A stretch of DNA of 64,000 bases from JADKAV01 sp037045455 (GTDB lineage Bacteria > Actinomycetota > Actinomycetes > S36-B12 > UBA10799), in assembly GCA_037045455.1 (NCBI GenBank), contig JBAOIN010000012.1, forward strand, positions 124,001 through 188,000, given 5' to 3'. The first letter of the stretch is position 1, and each line of letters begins with the position of its first letter. Below the pieces are notes generated by a model that searched no databases, was not told the origin of the DNA, and saw only the letters and a list, made by a program, of their open reading frames with translations. Positions 9,214-17,452 of this stretch are shown piece by piece. The position numbers and the translations under genes are program-made.

Positions 9214-9440
9214 TCGTCGTCCAGCGCCTCTGCCACATCCGAGGAGGTAACAGGCCGCCCGAGGGTCAGAACGGGAAAGCCGGTGGTCGGGTCAGTGGAC
9301 ACCGTTGCGGGCTCACCCAATGAGGCCAGGCCCCGGATCATCAGGTCTGCCAGAGTGGCCGACAGAGATTGGTGGCGCTCGGCGGCAAGTTGCTTGGCTC
9401 GCCTGTGGGCGTCAGGTGGCAGGTCCACAGTCGTTCGCAT
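9210..9440 (-). CDS. vapB: VapB-like ribbon-helix-helix antitoxin
   Basis: 76-aa protein starting at MRTTVDLPPDAHRRAKQLAA, a ribbon-helix-helix DNA-binding start, with a C-terminal segment (FPVLTLGRPVTSSDVAEALDDE) that would mask the toxin. The ATG at 9440 is chosen because the RHH strand begins there and the perfect inverted repeat at 9442-9473 lies immediately upstream. Expected to repress its own operon with VapC. Confidence 0.83.
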   Translation of the reverse strand: MRTTVDLPPDAHRRAKQLAAERHQSLSATLADLMIRGLASLGEPATVSTDPTTGFPVLTLGRPVTSSDVAEALDDE

Positions 9441-9441
9441 G

Positions 9442-9473
9442 GTTGCATCATACCTGCATCGCAATGATGCAAC
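9442..9473 (-). promoter_or_regulatory. Inverted-repeat operator for vapBC
   Basis: Perfect 10-bp arms GTTGCATCAT (9442-9451) and ATGATGCAAC (9464-9473) around a 12-bp spacer, ending 1 bp from the vapB ATG. Position and symmetry fit an RHH antitoxin operator; the role is inference. Confidence 0.7.
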
Positions 9474-9502
9474 TGTGCCGCGAGACGCTTCAAGATCGAC
9501 AG

Positions 9503-9557
9503 CACCCTTTGTGCAATGTTGCACCGTTCCGAACGGTGAAGGATTGTCCAAAGGGTG
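9503..9557. repeat. Nested palindrome upstream of vapBC
   Basis: Outer arms CACCCTTTG (9503-9511) and CAAAGGGTG (9549-9557) enclose a central perfect palindrome CACCGTTC-C-GAACGGTG (9522-9538) and a smaller GTGCAA-TG-TTGCAC (9511-9524). It sits between the vapBC promoter region and the xylulokinase stop. Could be a terminator-like hairpin for xylB (its 3' end is at 9626) or a second regulatory site. Confidence 0.55.
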
Positions 9558-9625
9558 AAGTCGATCTCCAGGTGCAGCTCAAGCGATCTCGGACGCGAGG
9601 CGGCAATGCGGTGAATCTCGCGCGC

Positions 9626-10797
9626 TCAGATCAGCGCAGTACGTTGCACTTCCGCGTAGTTCTGCAGCACCTCAGGTCGCGCCTCGCTGTCATACACACG
9701 GGCACCTGCAACTCCTGGGCAGTTCGTCGCGTCCCACTGCGGCAACGCTCCCTCCAGCACCCAGGCTGCCTGCCGTGCCGCACCCGCAGCCACGTACTCC
9801 CCGGGTTGCGGCACGACCACCGGCGACCCGAACACCTCGCTGGCGATCCGGGCCACCGCGGGCGACTGTGCACCGCCGCCGACCAGCAGCACGCGATCAC
9901 ACGGGACCCCCAACTCACGCAGGGCATCCAGACCCGCGCCCAATCCGCACAGCATCCCCTCGATGGCCGCCCGCGCGAAGTGGGCCGGCGTCGAGTTGGT
10001 TCGAGTCATCCCGTGCAGCGAACCGGTGGCATCGGGCAGGTTCGGCGTGCGCTCGCCGTCCAGGTAGGGCAACAGCACGAGACCACCGGCATCGGGAACC
10101 GACAGCGCCAGCTCGTCCAAGCCCGCGTAATCAACGCCGAGCACTGCGGCCGTCGCGTCCAGTACCCGCGCGGCGTTGAGCGTGGCGACCAACGGCAGGA
10201 AACCACCGCGGGCATCAGCGAAACCGGCCACGATGCCACTCGGGTCGGCGGTGGCCACTGGACCCGACGCGAAGACCGTGCCGGACGTGCCGATCGACAC
10301 CACCACGTCACCGGGGCCGGCACCTACCCCGAGCGCGGCCGCCATGTTGTCGCCTGTGCCCGGCCCCAGCAGCACCGTCCCCGCCGAACCGGGCGACTCG
10401 CCCGGACCCAGCACCCGCGGCAGCTCCACGTCGTGTCCCAGAACCTCCACTAGCAACTCGCGCAGATACTCCCCACTCGACGGCGAGAAGTACCCCGTCC
10501 CACTTGCATCGCCGCGGTCGGTCGTCGCTTCCCCGCCGCCCCGAAGCCGCCAGGTCAGCCAGTCGTGGGGAAGCATCACCTGCGCAACCCGGGCCGCAAT
10601 CTCCGGCCGCTCGCGGGCCAGCCACGCAAGCTTGGTCACCGTGAACGAGGCCACCGGGACCGAGCCGGTCTGCTCGGCCCACCAGTCGGCGCCGTAGCGC
10701 TGAACAAGATCCTGGGCGTCGGCCCCGGAGCGGGTGTCGTTCCACAGCAGCGCATCGTGAACCGGCTCTCCGTCGGCGTCCAAAGCGACCATGCCGT
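9626..10797 (-). pseudogene. xylB: Xylulokinase, 5'-truncated
   Basis: FGGY-family sugar kinase covering the C-terminal 388 residues of a protein normally about 460-480 aa. Visible landmarks: ALLWNDTRSGADA, PHDWLTWRL, DRGDASGTGYFS, VVSIGTSGTVFA, GLVLLPYLDGERTPNLP and LLVGGGAQSPAVARI. Xylulokinase phosphorylates D-xylulose to xylulose-5-phosphate. The first 75-90 residues, with the N-terminal ATP-binding lobe motif and the GQQHG segment, are missing: homology stops at the MVALD codons (10792), where the sequence changes into a VOC-family gene on the opposite strand. Either a real deletion or a misassembly; as written it cannot encode an active kinase. Confidence 0.75.
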
Positions 10798-10800
10798 CCG

Positions 10801-11037
10801 CGGATCTTCTTCCAGCGGGTTCCGGAAGCCAAACAGGTCAAGAACCGCCTGCATCTGGATGTGCGCGCGGCCCCGGGCCTGCAGGGTGACGAGCGAATGG
10901 CCGCGCTGGAGGCGCACGCGCAGCGGTTGGTCGCGCTCGGCGCGGTGCGGGTGGCGCGTTTCGAGCCCACGCCCCCGCTGGACGCCGGGCACATCGTGAT
11001 GGCTGACCCCGAGGGCAACGAGTTCTGCCTCGACTAG
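10801..11037 (+). pseudogene. VOC (glyoxalase-like) protein, C-terminal fragment
   Basis: Plus-strand frame beginning RIFFQRVPEAKQVKNRLHLD and ending HIVMADPEGNEFCLD, the characteristic second half of actinobacterial VOC/glyoxalase-like proteins of about 120-130 aa. There is no start codon or N-terminal half; reading upstream enters the xylulokinase sequence. The intact family members bind metals or small ligands through a paired beta-alpha-beta fold. See the junction finding at 10785-10815. Confidence 0.72.
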
Positions 11038-11043
11038 CGCGGC

Positions 11044-11134
11044 CGATCGGTGAGCATTCCGGGCATGCGTTAGCCTCGCGGGCGGGTTTTCGGCGTCCTG
11101 GATGCTCACCGATGCCCGGCGTGCTAACCGATTG
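11044..11134 (+). repeat. Family I palindromic element, copy 3
   Basis: Left half ATCGGTGAGCATTCCGGGC then ATGCGTTAGCC; loop GGGCGGGTTTTCGGC; right half ATGCTCACCGATGCCC then GCGTGCTAACCGATTGC. Located 7 bp after the stop of the VOC fragment. Some units use TTAGC instead of TGAGC, as in the copies at 21173 and 57767. Confidence 0.8.
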
Positions 11135-11284
11135 CTACTTCACCCGTGCTGCAGGCGTTGGCGCACTACCTGGGAAAGGATTCCTTGCCCACATCTGCTG
11201 AGTCGGATGCCGAGCGTCCCTGTGGACACTCGACCGGTTTGTCGTGGCCCGTGGTTACGGTGCGGCTGACGGAAGGGACGGAAC

Positions 11285-12112
11285 TTGAGTGAATGGGCAG
11301 CCGCCGAGGACCAGGCGGTCAAGGTACGGGTCACGATCGACGGCTTCGGCGAGAGCTTCTGGGTCAGGCGGACCGACACAAGTACCGGGATGGTGAACAA
11401 CGCGCTGCTCAATGGAGCCATCAGCTACGGCGACATCGTGGAATGGAACAACGACGGCGAGGTCATCGCGGTCCGCTCCAGATCCGATCGAGCGACGATA
11501 GTCGTCTGGGTCGATCTGGACGAAGACGACCTGCCAGCGCAGGCCAAGTGGGCGCAGGCAAGCGCCCACGCACGAAGGGTGTGGATCGATCGCGGCGCCG
11601 TCGTGGAGGCCGGTTTCGGGTCCATGCTGATGGCCGCGTTCGTGGTCCGCGACGGGTTGAGCCTGCAGCTGCAGTGCCTGAAGATGCTCGAGGTCCTCGC
11701 GGATGAGGACTGGACCCTCCAGTGGGAGGTCTCACCCCACCCCGGCACGCCCACCGATGCGGCCGCGCTCGGACTCACGGTGCCGCCACCCTTCAACGAC
11801 GACGAACCGGACGTTCTCGATGCCAGCGACTTACCCGACATCACCGACACACTGGTGTCGGACAACGCGCAGCGCGATCTCATTCCGCGGCTCAAGGAGC
11901 TCGGTCACGTCCATGCCGCACTCGATGACCACGAACTGCTCGGGGTTGCCGTCGATCTGGTCCGCAACGACCTGAACTTCTACCGGGCGTGCCAAGCGGG
12001 CCATAACGACCGTGTGCTGGTGGGCGCTGCTGTCGTCACGAGCTGGCACCGAGGGCTGATGACGCCCGAGTTCGAGCGCGATGTGCTCGACATGGACTTT
12101 CTGGAGGACTGA
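11285..12112 (+). CDS. Hypothetical acidic protein, possible DUF4265-like N-terminus
   Basis: 275-aa soluble protein. The first 90 residues (RVTIDGFGESFWVRRTDTS, GAISYGDIVEWNNDG, SRSDRATIVVWVDL) resemble the DUF4265 pattern of strand-rich domains, but I am not certain. The middle contains a long acidic stretch (FNDDEPDVLDASDLPDITD). The C-terminal part is helical and ends LDMDFLED. TTG start at 11285; the upstream 150 bp hold the family I repeat and no clear promoter. No neighbour points to a function. Confidence 0.6.
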   Translation: MSEWAAAEDQAVKVRVTIDGFGESFWVRRTDTSTGMVNNALLNGAISYGDIVEWNNDGEVIAVRSRSDRATIVVWVDLDEDDLPAQAKWAQASAHARRVWIDRGAVVEAGFGSMLMAAFVVRDGLSLQLQCLKMLEVLADEDWTLQWEVSPHPGTPTDAAALGLTVPPPFNDDEPDVLDASDLPDITDTLVSDNAQRDLIPRLKELGHVHAALDDHELLGVAVDLVRNDLNFYRACQAGHNDRVLVGAAVVTSWHRGLMTPEFERDVLDMDFLED

Positions 12113-12163
12113 TGGGCGGCGCCGGCCTCGGTTCGGCATTGACTCTGACTGCACAGGCCGCGC

Positions 12164-12181
12164 GGATCAGTGAGCATCGGC
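12164..12181 (+). repeat. Family I element, single-unit remnant
   Basis: GGATCAGTGAGCATCGG matches one outer unit of the family I element, 52 bp after the stop of the preceding gene. No inverted partner is visible. Confidence 0.4.
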
Positions 12182-12236
12182 CCCGAGGCCTAGAACAAGG
12201 CGTCCGCCTGCTGCCCTCGTCACGAGTGCGAACTAG

Positions 12237-12344
12237 GCGGTTCCGAGGCTCTACACCTTCGGATGCAAGGGTCCCGAGATCCCGGTCGATGCAACCGTGC
12301 TCGACGTGATCGCGCAATCCCTTGGACAATCGGATCATTTCTAG
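12237..12344 (+). other. Possible coding remnant
   Basis: A 35-codon open frame between two stops without a plausible start, reading RLYTFGCKGPEIPVDATVL near its middle and ending at the TAG at 12342. It looks protein-like (ordered hydrophobic pattern) but I cannot match it. It may be the decayed 3' end of a lost gene; it could equally be chance. Confidence 0.25.
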
Positions 12345-12359
12345 TCATACTTGTGACTA
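12342..12359 (+). promoter_or_regulatory. Operator-like inverted repeat at the Phd antitoxin start
   Basis: TAGTCA (12342-12347) and TGACTA (12354-12359) form a 6-bp inverted repeat with a 6-bp spacer that reaches the first base of the antitoxin ATG. Phd/YefM antitoxins bind short palindromes at their own promoters, so autoregulation is likely by analogy. Confidence 0.5.
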
Positions 12360-12637
12360 TGGCGACGATCCCCCTCGCGGAGGCCAAAGCGCACTTCTCA
12401 GATGTAGTGCATCGGGTGAACACCCAGCACGAGCGCGTAACCGTCACAGTCCACGGGCGCCCTTCGGCCATCGTGCTCGCTGTGGAGGATTTGGAACGAC
12501 TGGAGGAGACGATCGCCGTGCTGTCGGACAGCGAACTCGTGCGACAACTCGCTGCCTCGCTTGGGGACATCGCTGCCGGACGTGTTGAGTCCGCGGATGA
12601 CCTCGCCGCCGCCATGCGCCGCCGGTCCAACGGTTGA
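12359..12637 (+). CDS. Phd/YefM-family antitoxin
   Basis: 92-aa protein with the Phd/YefM pattern: MATIPLAEAKAHFSDVVHRV at the N-terminus, then VTVTVHGRPSAIVLAVEDL. The C-terminal part (LGDIAAGRVESADDLAAAM) is the expected toxin-binding tail. Neutralises a RelE-type RNase and represses the operon. The stop overlaps the toxin TTG start (12634-12637). Confidence 0.85.
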   Translation: MATIPLAEAKAHFSDVVHRVNTQHERVTVTVHGRPSAIVLAVEDLERLEETIAVLSDSELVRQLAASLGDIAAGRVESADDLAAAMRRRSNG

Positions 12638-12909
12638 AGATCCACGCGCCCTATCAGCTCGAGGTCACGTCGACTGCCCGCCGGCAGCTCGCCGAGGTGC
12701 TCCCGACGGCAATCGCGTTCGCCGCGTACGAGTCCATCACGGGCCCGCTTCTTAAAAATCCCCACCGCGTCGGCAAGCAACTGATGCCGCCGCTCGATGC
12801 CCGGCACAGTGCCCGCCGCGGTACCTATCGGATCGTCTACCGCATTGACGATGAGACCCGGCGCGTGACCGTCTTGGCAATCGGTCCGAGGTCGGACATC
12901 TACCGATAG
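12634..12909 (+). CDS. RelE/ParE-superfamily toxin
   Basis: 91-aa protein with the RelE fold pattern: YQLEVTSTARRQLAEV, then LKNPHRVGKQL, and the core RGTYRIVYRIDDETRRVTVLAIGPR. RelE toxins cleave mRNA in the ribosomal A site, relying on basic residues such as the arginines in RRGTYRIVYRI. TTG start coupled to the antitoxin stop. This is the second type II toxin-antitoxin pair in 4 kb. Confidence 0.85.
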   Translation: MKIHAPYQLEVTSTARRQLAEVLPTAIAFAAYESITGPLLKNPHRVGKQLMPPLDARHSARRGTYRIVYRIDDETRRVTVLAIGPRSDIYR

Positions 12910-13056
12910 TCCTGGCGCGCAGTTGGTGTGGGTTTGATGACCGGAAGCTGGCGATCAGTCTTCTTGTCGTCTTCGGTGAAGCGCGAAGTCCTACCATGCG
13001 CTCCCCCAAGCCCGGCCATGCAGCACACGTAGTAACGAGCGGGCAGGTGAGCCTCG

Positions 13057-14424
<1,368 letters not shown>

Positions 14425-14488
14425 GACGTCAGTTCTAACGCGGGGCTACGACAAACTCACGGGCAACGGACCATGCGGTGAAGCAGCC

Positions 14489-14631
14489 TGTGGACCTGCT
14501 AGTGCATGACATGTGGACAGGGGTCGATGGGCGGAAGTCACAACTTGTGGAAAACCTGGGGGCTGGAAACTTTGTGAAACCGAAAACATGCCTCTGATCA
14601 GGCTGTTTACCCGCTCGTAACGTGTGGATGA
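14489..14631 (-). promoter_or_regulatory. DnaA-box-like cluster upstream of dnaB
   Basis: Four TGTGGA-containing 9-mers in the dnaB leader: TGTGGACCT (near 14489), TGTGGACAG (14512-14520; its complement CTGTCCACA is one base from consensus), TGTGGAAAA (14546-14554) and TGTGGATGA (14623-14631). The 14425-14646 gap holds no gene. Possible DnaA control of dnaB; only the second site is a good match. Confidence 0.4.
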
Positions 14632-14646
14632 AAGTCGGACAACTCG

Positions 14647-15084
14647 CTATTCCTCGAGATGAGCACGCAAGCCCGGAACCGTCGCCTGGACCATCTCCAC
14701 GACTTCGTCGAACTCGGCGAAGGTACCGTAGTAGGGATCGGGCACATCCTCACCGACGCCACGCGGGTCGAAATCCCTGATCAGGACGGCATCGACGCCC
14801 AGCGCCTGCAGAAACTCCAGGTTGTCGGAGTCCATCGCGAGCACCAGATCCGAGTCGGCCAGCACGTCGGCGCTGGCCTGCCGGGCGGTGTGTTCGAGGT
14901 CGTAGCCGGCCCGTTCCAGCGCCGCGATCGCGCGCGGATCCGCGCCTTCACCGACGTGCCAGCCGCCGGTACCCAACGAATCCACCTCGACGTCGAGGTC
15001 GGCGAGCTCTGCGGCCAGAACGGCGGCGGCGATGGGGGAGCGGCAGATGTTGCCCAAGCAGACGGTGGTGATCCGGGTGGTCAT
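14647..15084 (-). CDS. Low-molecular-weight protein-tyrosine phosphatase
   Basis: 145-aa LMW-PTP. The catalytic C-x5-R-S loop is at the N-terminus (VCLGNICRSPIA, residues 8-19) and the general-acid loop is VPDPYYGTFAEF near residue 120. Hydrolyses phosphotyrosine, in actinobacteria often on kinase or exopolysaccharide systems. ATG at 15084 is chosen since the P-loop must begin within about 10 residues. A family III repeat lies directly upstream at 15092-15144. Confidence 0.92.
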   Translation of the reverse strand: MTTRITTVCLGNICRSPIAAAVLAAELADLDVEVDSLGTGGWHVGEGADPRAIAALERAGYDLEHTARQASADVLADSDLVLAMDSDNLEFLQALGVDAVLIRDFDPRGVGEDVPDPYYGTFAEFDEVVEMVQATVPGLRAHLEE

Positions 15085-15091
15085 GCGGCCA

Positions 15092-15144
15092 TTGTCGCGT
15101 TGTCGTCGGGACACGCCGGGGGGAGCAACGACAACGCAACAAAA
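15092..15144. repeat. Family III palindromic element, copy 1
   Basis: Left arm TTGTCGCGTTGTCGTC (15092-15107), centre GGGACACGCCGGG, right arm CGACAACGCAACAAAA. The second copy at 52280-52331 shares both arms and the GACACGCCGGG centre. It begins 8 bp upstream of the phosphatase start codon, so it occupies that gene's leader. Confidence 0.75.
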
Positions 15145-15170
15145 TGCGGCTGGGCACAGGACATGCGAAA

Positions 15171-15190
15171 GCCCCCGCCGCAGCGGGGGC
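15171..15190 (-). terminator. Rho-independent-like terminator of the rpsF operon
   Basis: Perfect 8-bp stem GCCCCCGC (15171-15178) / GCGGGGGC (15183-15190) with a 4-base loop, followed on the minus strand by a short TTTC. It is 17 bp past the rplI stop. Confidence 0.65.
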
Positions 15191-15207
15191 CTTGCGCACA
15201 CGTCAGG

Positions 15208-15656
15208 TCAGGCGGACACCACGTGCAGCGTCACCGTGGCGACGACGTCCGGGTGCAGCGACACCCGCACGGGGTAGTCGCCCAGGGCCTTGATGTGGCC
15301 GTCGAGCTCGATGGCCCGCTTCTCGACCAGCGGCCCACCGGCGGCCTTGATGGCAGCTGTGATGTCGCTGCTGGTGACCGAACCGAACAGCCGGCCCGAA
15401 TCGCCGGACTTCGCCTGCACGTTCACGGTCAGCGCCTCGAGCTGGCCGCGGACCTCGTCGGCGTGCTCGCGACCGCGAATCTCGCGGGCGCTGCGCGGCA
15501 CGCTTGATCTGGTCGATCTGCTTCTCGGCACCCACGGGTCCAGCGGATCGCGTAACCGCGCGGCACGAGGAAGTTCCGGCCGTAGCCGTCCTTCACCTCG
15601 ACGATGTCCCCGGGGGCGCCGAGGTTGTCGACGTCCTGGGTCAGGATGATCTTCAT
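15208..15656 (-). CDS. rplI: 50S ribosomal protein L9 (two frame breaks)
   Basis: L9 binds 23S rRNA through its N-terminal domain; here MKIILTQDVDNLGAPGDIVE and GYGRNFLVPRGYAIRW are intact. Two single-base insertions split the gene: an extra G near 15534 (CGTGGGTGCC, breaking TRG|AEKQIDQIKRA) and an extra G near 15503 (breaking KRA|RSAREIRG). Removing both gives a continuous protein of about 148 aa ending VATVTLHVVSA. Last gene of rpsF-ssb-rpsR-rplI and followed by a terminator hairpin. Confidence 0.9.
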
Positions 15657-15664
15657 GGTTCTCC

Positions 15665-15911
15665 TCAGCGGGCCGTGGACGAGTACGGCAGCAGGGCCAT
15701 CTCACGGGCGTTCTTGATCGCCCGTGGCGATCTCGCGCTGCTGCTGCACGGTCACACCGGTGACGCGGCGGGCACGGATCTTGCCGCGGTCGGAGATGAA
15801 CTTGCGCAGCAGGGCGACGTCCTTGTAGTCGACGCTGTCGACGCCGGCCGCCTTGAGCTGGTTGGCCTTCTTCTTGATCGGCTTGACGGGCCGAGGTGGC
15901 TGCTTCGCCAT
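15665..15911 (-). CDS. rpsR: 30S ribosomal protein S18, cysteine-free type (one frame break)
   Basis: S18 sits on the 30S platform next to S6, whose gene is upstream in the same operon. The core DYKDVALLRKFISDRGKIRA is unmistakable. One extra G in CCACGGGCG (near 15725) breaks the frame; removing it gives the normal ending AIKNAREMALLPYSSTAR at the TGA at 15665-15667, about 81 aa. The Zn ligands found in the usual actinobacterial form (CxFC and NC..H) are all absent: KKKANQLKAAGVDSVDY and RRVTGVTVQQQ stand in their place. This is therefore a zinc-independent variant at the operon normally holding the zinc form. Confidence 0.9.
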
Positions 15912-15976
15912 TGTGGTGCTCCTACGTTCGAGCCCGGCTGTTCATCGCCGGAACAAGCCGGAATGGGATGGATGGG

Positions 15977-16468
15977 TTAGAAGGGGGGTTCGTCGACCGC
16001 GCCGCCGCCCCAGGAGTCGCCGCCACCGGCGGGTGAACCCCAGGGATCGGACGCTCCGCCGCCGGCTGCCGGGGCCTGCCCGGAGTCGGAGGTCGAAGAG
16101 CCACGGGAGGTCTTCTGGACCTTGGCGGTGGCGTAGCGCAGGGCCGGGCCGATGTCGTCGATGTCGACCTCGTACACGGTGCGCTTCTCGCCCTCGCGGG
16201 TCTCGTAGGAACGCTGCTTGAGCCGGCCGACGACGATCACGCGGGCGCCCTTCTGCAAGGATTCCGCCACGTTCTCGGCGTACTGGCGCCATACAGTGCC
16301 GGACAGCCAAACGGTCTCGCCGTCCTTCCACTCACCGGTCTGGTTGTCCCGGCTGCGGGGGGTGACGGCGATGCGAACACTCGCCGCGGCGACGCCGGAC
16401 GGCGTGAACCGCAGTTCCGGCTCTGCGACCAGGTTGCCCACCAGGGTGATTTGGGGTTCACCGACCAT
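15977..16468 (-). CDS. ssb: Single-stranded DNA-binding protein
   Basis: 163 aa: OB fold (residues 1-110; ITLVGNLVAEPELRFTPSG, VWRQYAENVAESL), glycine-rich linker, and an acidic tip ending DEPPF that recruits replication and repair proteins. The ATG at 16468 is used because the AGAAAGG ribosome-binding site is 9 bp upstream; an upstream TTG at 16474 has poor spacing. Between rpsF and rpsR as usual in bacteria. Confidence 0.96.
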   Translation of the reverse strand: MVGEPQITLVGNLVAEPELRFTPSGVAAASVRIAVTPRSRDNQTGEWKDGETVWLSGTVWRQYAENVAESLQKGARVIVVGRLKQRSYETREGEKRTVYEVDIDDIGPALRYATAKVQKTSRGSSTSDSGQAPAAGGGASDPWGSPAGGGDSWGGGAVDEPPF

Positions 16469-16486
16469 GCTCAATAGCCTTTCTGG

Positions 16487-16774
16487 TTACGCGGTACGCC
16501 GCAGGACCTTGGTCCGCAGCACCGCCTCGTTGAGGTTCAGCTGGCGGTCCATCTCAGCAACGGTCTGCGGGGTGCAGGTCAGTTTGAGCACCACGTAGAT
16601 GCCTTCAGACTTCTTGTCGATGTCGTATGCCATGCGACGGCGGCCCCAAATGTCGACCTCGTCGACGGTGCCGTTGTCGTTGCGCACGACCTTCAAGAAC
16701 GTCTCCAGGCTGGGCTGGACGGTCCGCTCCTCGAGATCGGGATCGAGGATGATCATGACTTCATAGGGACGCAA
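16487..16774 (-). CDS. rpsF: 30S ribosomal protein S6
   Basis: 95 aa, normal length (RPYEVMIILDPDLEER, IWGRRRMAYDIDKKSEG). TTG start at 16774 with GAGGAGG upstream; the next methionine would remove the first strand. First gene of the operon. Confidence 0.96.
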   Translation of the reverse strand: MRPYEVMIILDPDLEERTVQPSLETFLKVVRNDNGTVDEVDIWGRRRMAYDIDKKSEGIYVVLKLTCTPQTVAEMDRQLNLNEAVLRTKVLRRTA

Positions 16775-16939
16775 CTGCGACCACCTCCTCTGGACTCAAG
16801 CGGCCACGGTCCTTCCGTGGCAGGAGGTCTTGGCGTCACGCGATCGAATCACCGCGTCTTCTCAGGGTACCGGATGGGTGGAATTGCCCGGTACGGGTAT
16901 GTGGATACGCGCACTTGCCGGCCAACCATAGGAGGGGTT

Positions 16940-17383
16940 ATGACCACCACAACCGAAACCACCACGACTGCCCGCTCCGATGGTGCGGTGAAAATCGTCG
17001 GCATCATCACGTTGGTCGCCGGCGTCATCATGATTCTGGCCGGCGCCGCTACCTGGCTGCAGGTCACCAATGAGCTGAAAGACCAACGGATCACGGTCGC
17101 CGAGGACGCCTCGATGTATGCCGGCAAGCAGGTGAGTGGTCCGCTGACCGCGTACGCCCAGGCCGAGATCATCAACAAGCACGCACTCGAGGCGACCGGC
17201 GGCAAGACCTATGCCGAACTGGACCGGGAAGACCCGCTGCGGCAGACCGCGATGACCGCGTCGTTCCTGCGGGCATCCCTGTACACCTCGGTGGTCGCCT
17301 ACGGAGTCGCCGCGATGGCTATAGGACTGGGAATTCTGAACATCCTGCTGGGCTGGGTACTCACCCGCCTGGCCAGGCGCTGA
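16940..17383 (+). CDS. Two-helix membrane protein (actinobacterial 'LigA-like' misnamed family)
   Basis: 147 aa with two membrane helices (about residues 18-42 and 113-140) and a roughly 70-residue external loop containing AEDASMYAGKQVSGPLTAY and TGGKTYAELDREDPLRQTA. This matches a widespread actinobacterial membrane family often mislabelled 'aromatic ring-opening dioxygenase LigA'; no dioxygenase residues are present. ATG at 16940 has AGGAGGGG just upstream. Divergent from rpsF across 165 bp. Function unknown. Confidence 0.75.
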   Translation: MTTTTETTTTARSDGAVKIVGIITLVAGVIMILAGAATWLQVTNELKDQRITVAEDASMYAGKQVSGPLTAYAQAEIINKHALEATGGKTYAELDREDPLRQTAMTASFLRASLYTSVVAYGVAAMAIGLGILNILLGWVLTRLARR

Positions 17384-17452
17384 CCTACGCGTAGGCGGCT
17401 CACAACATCGGCGGGAGGGCTCCCCGCCGCCCGTTGTCTAGACTCGACTTCC

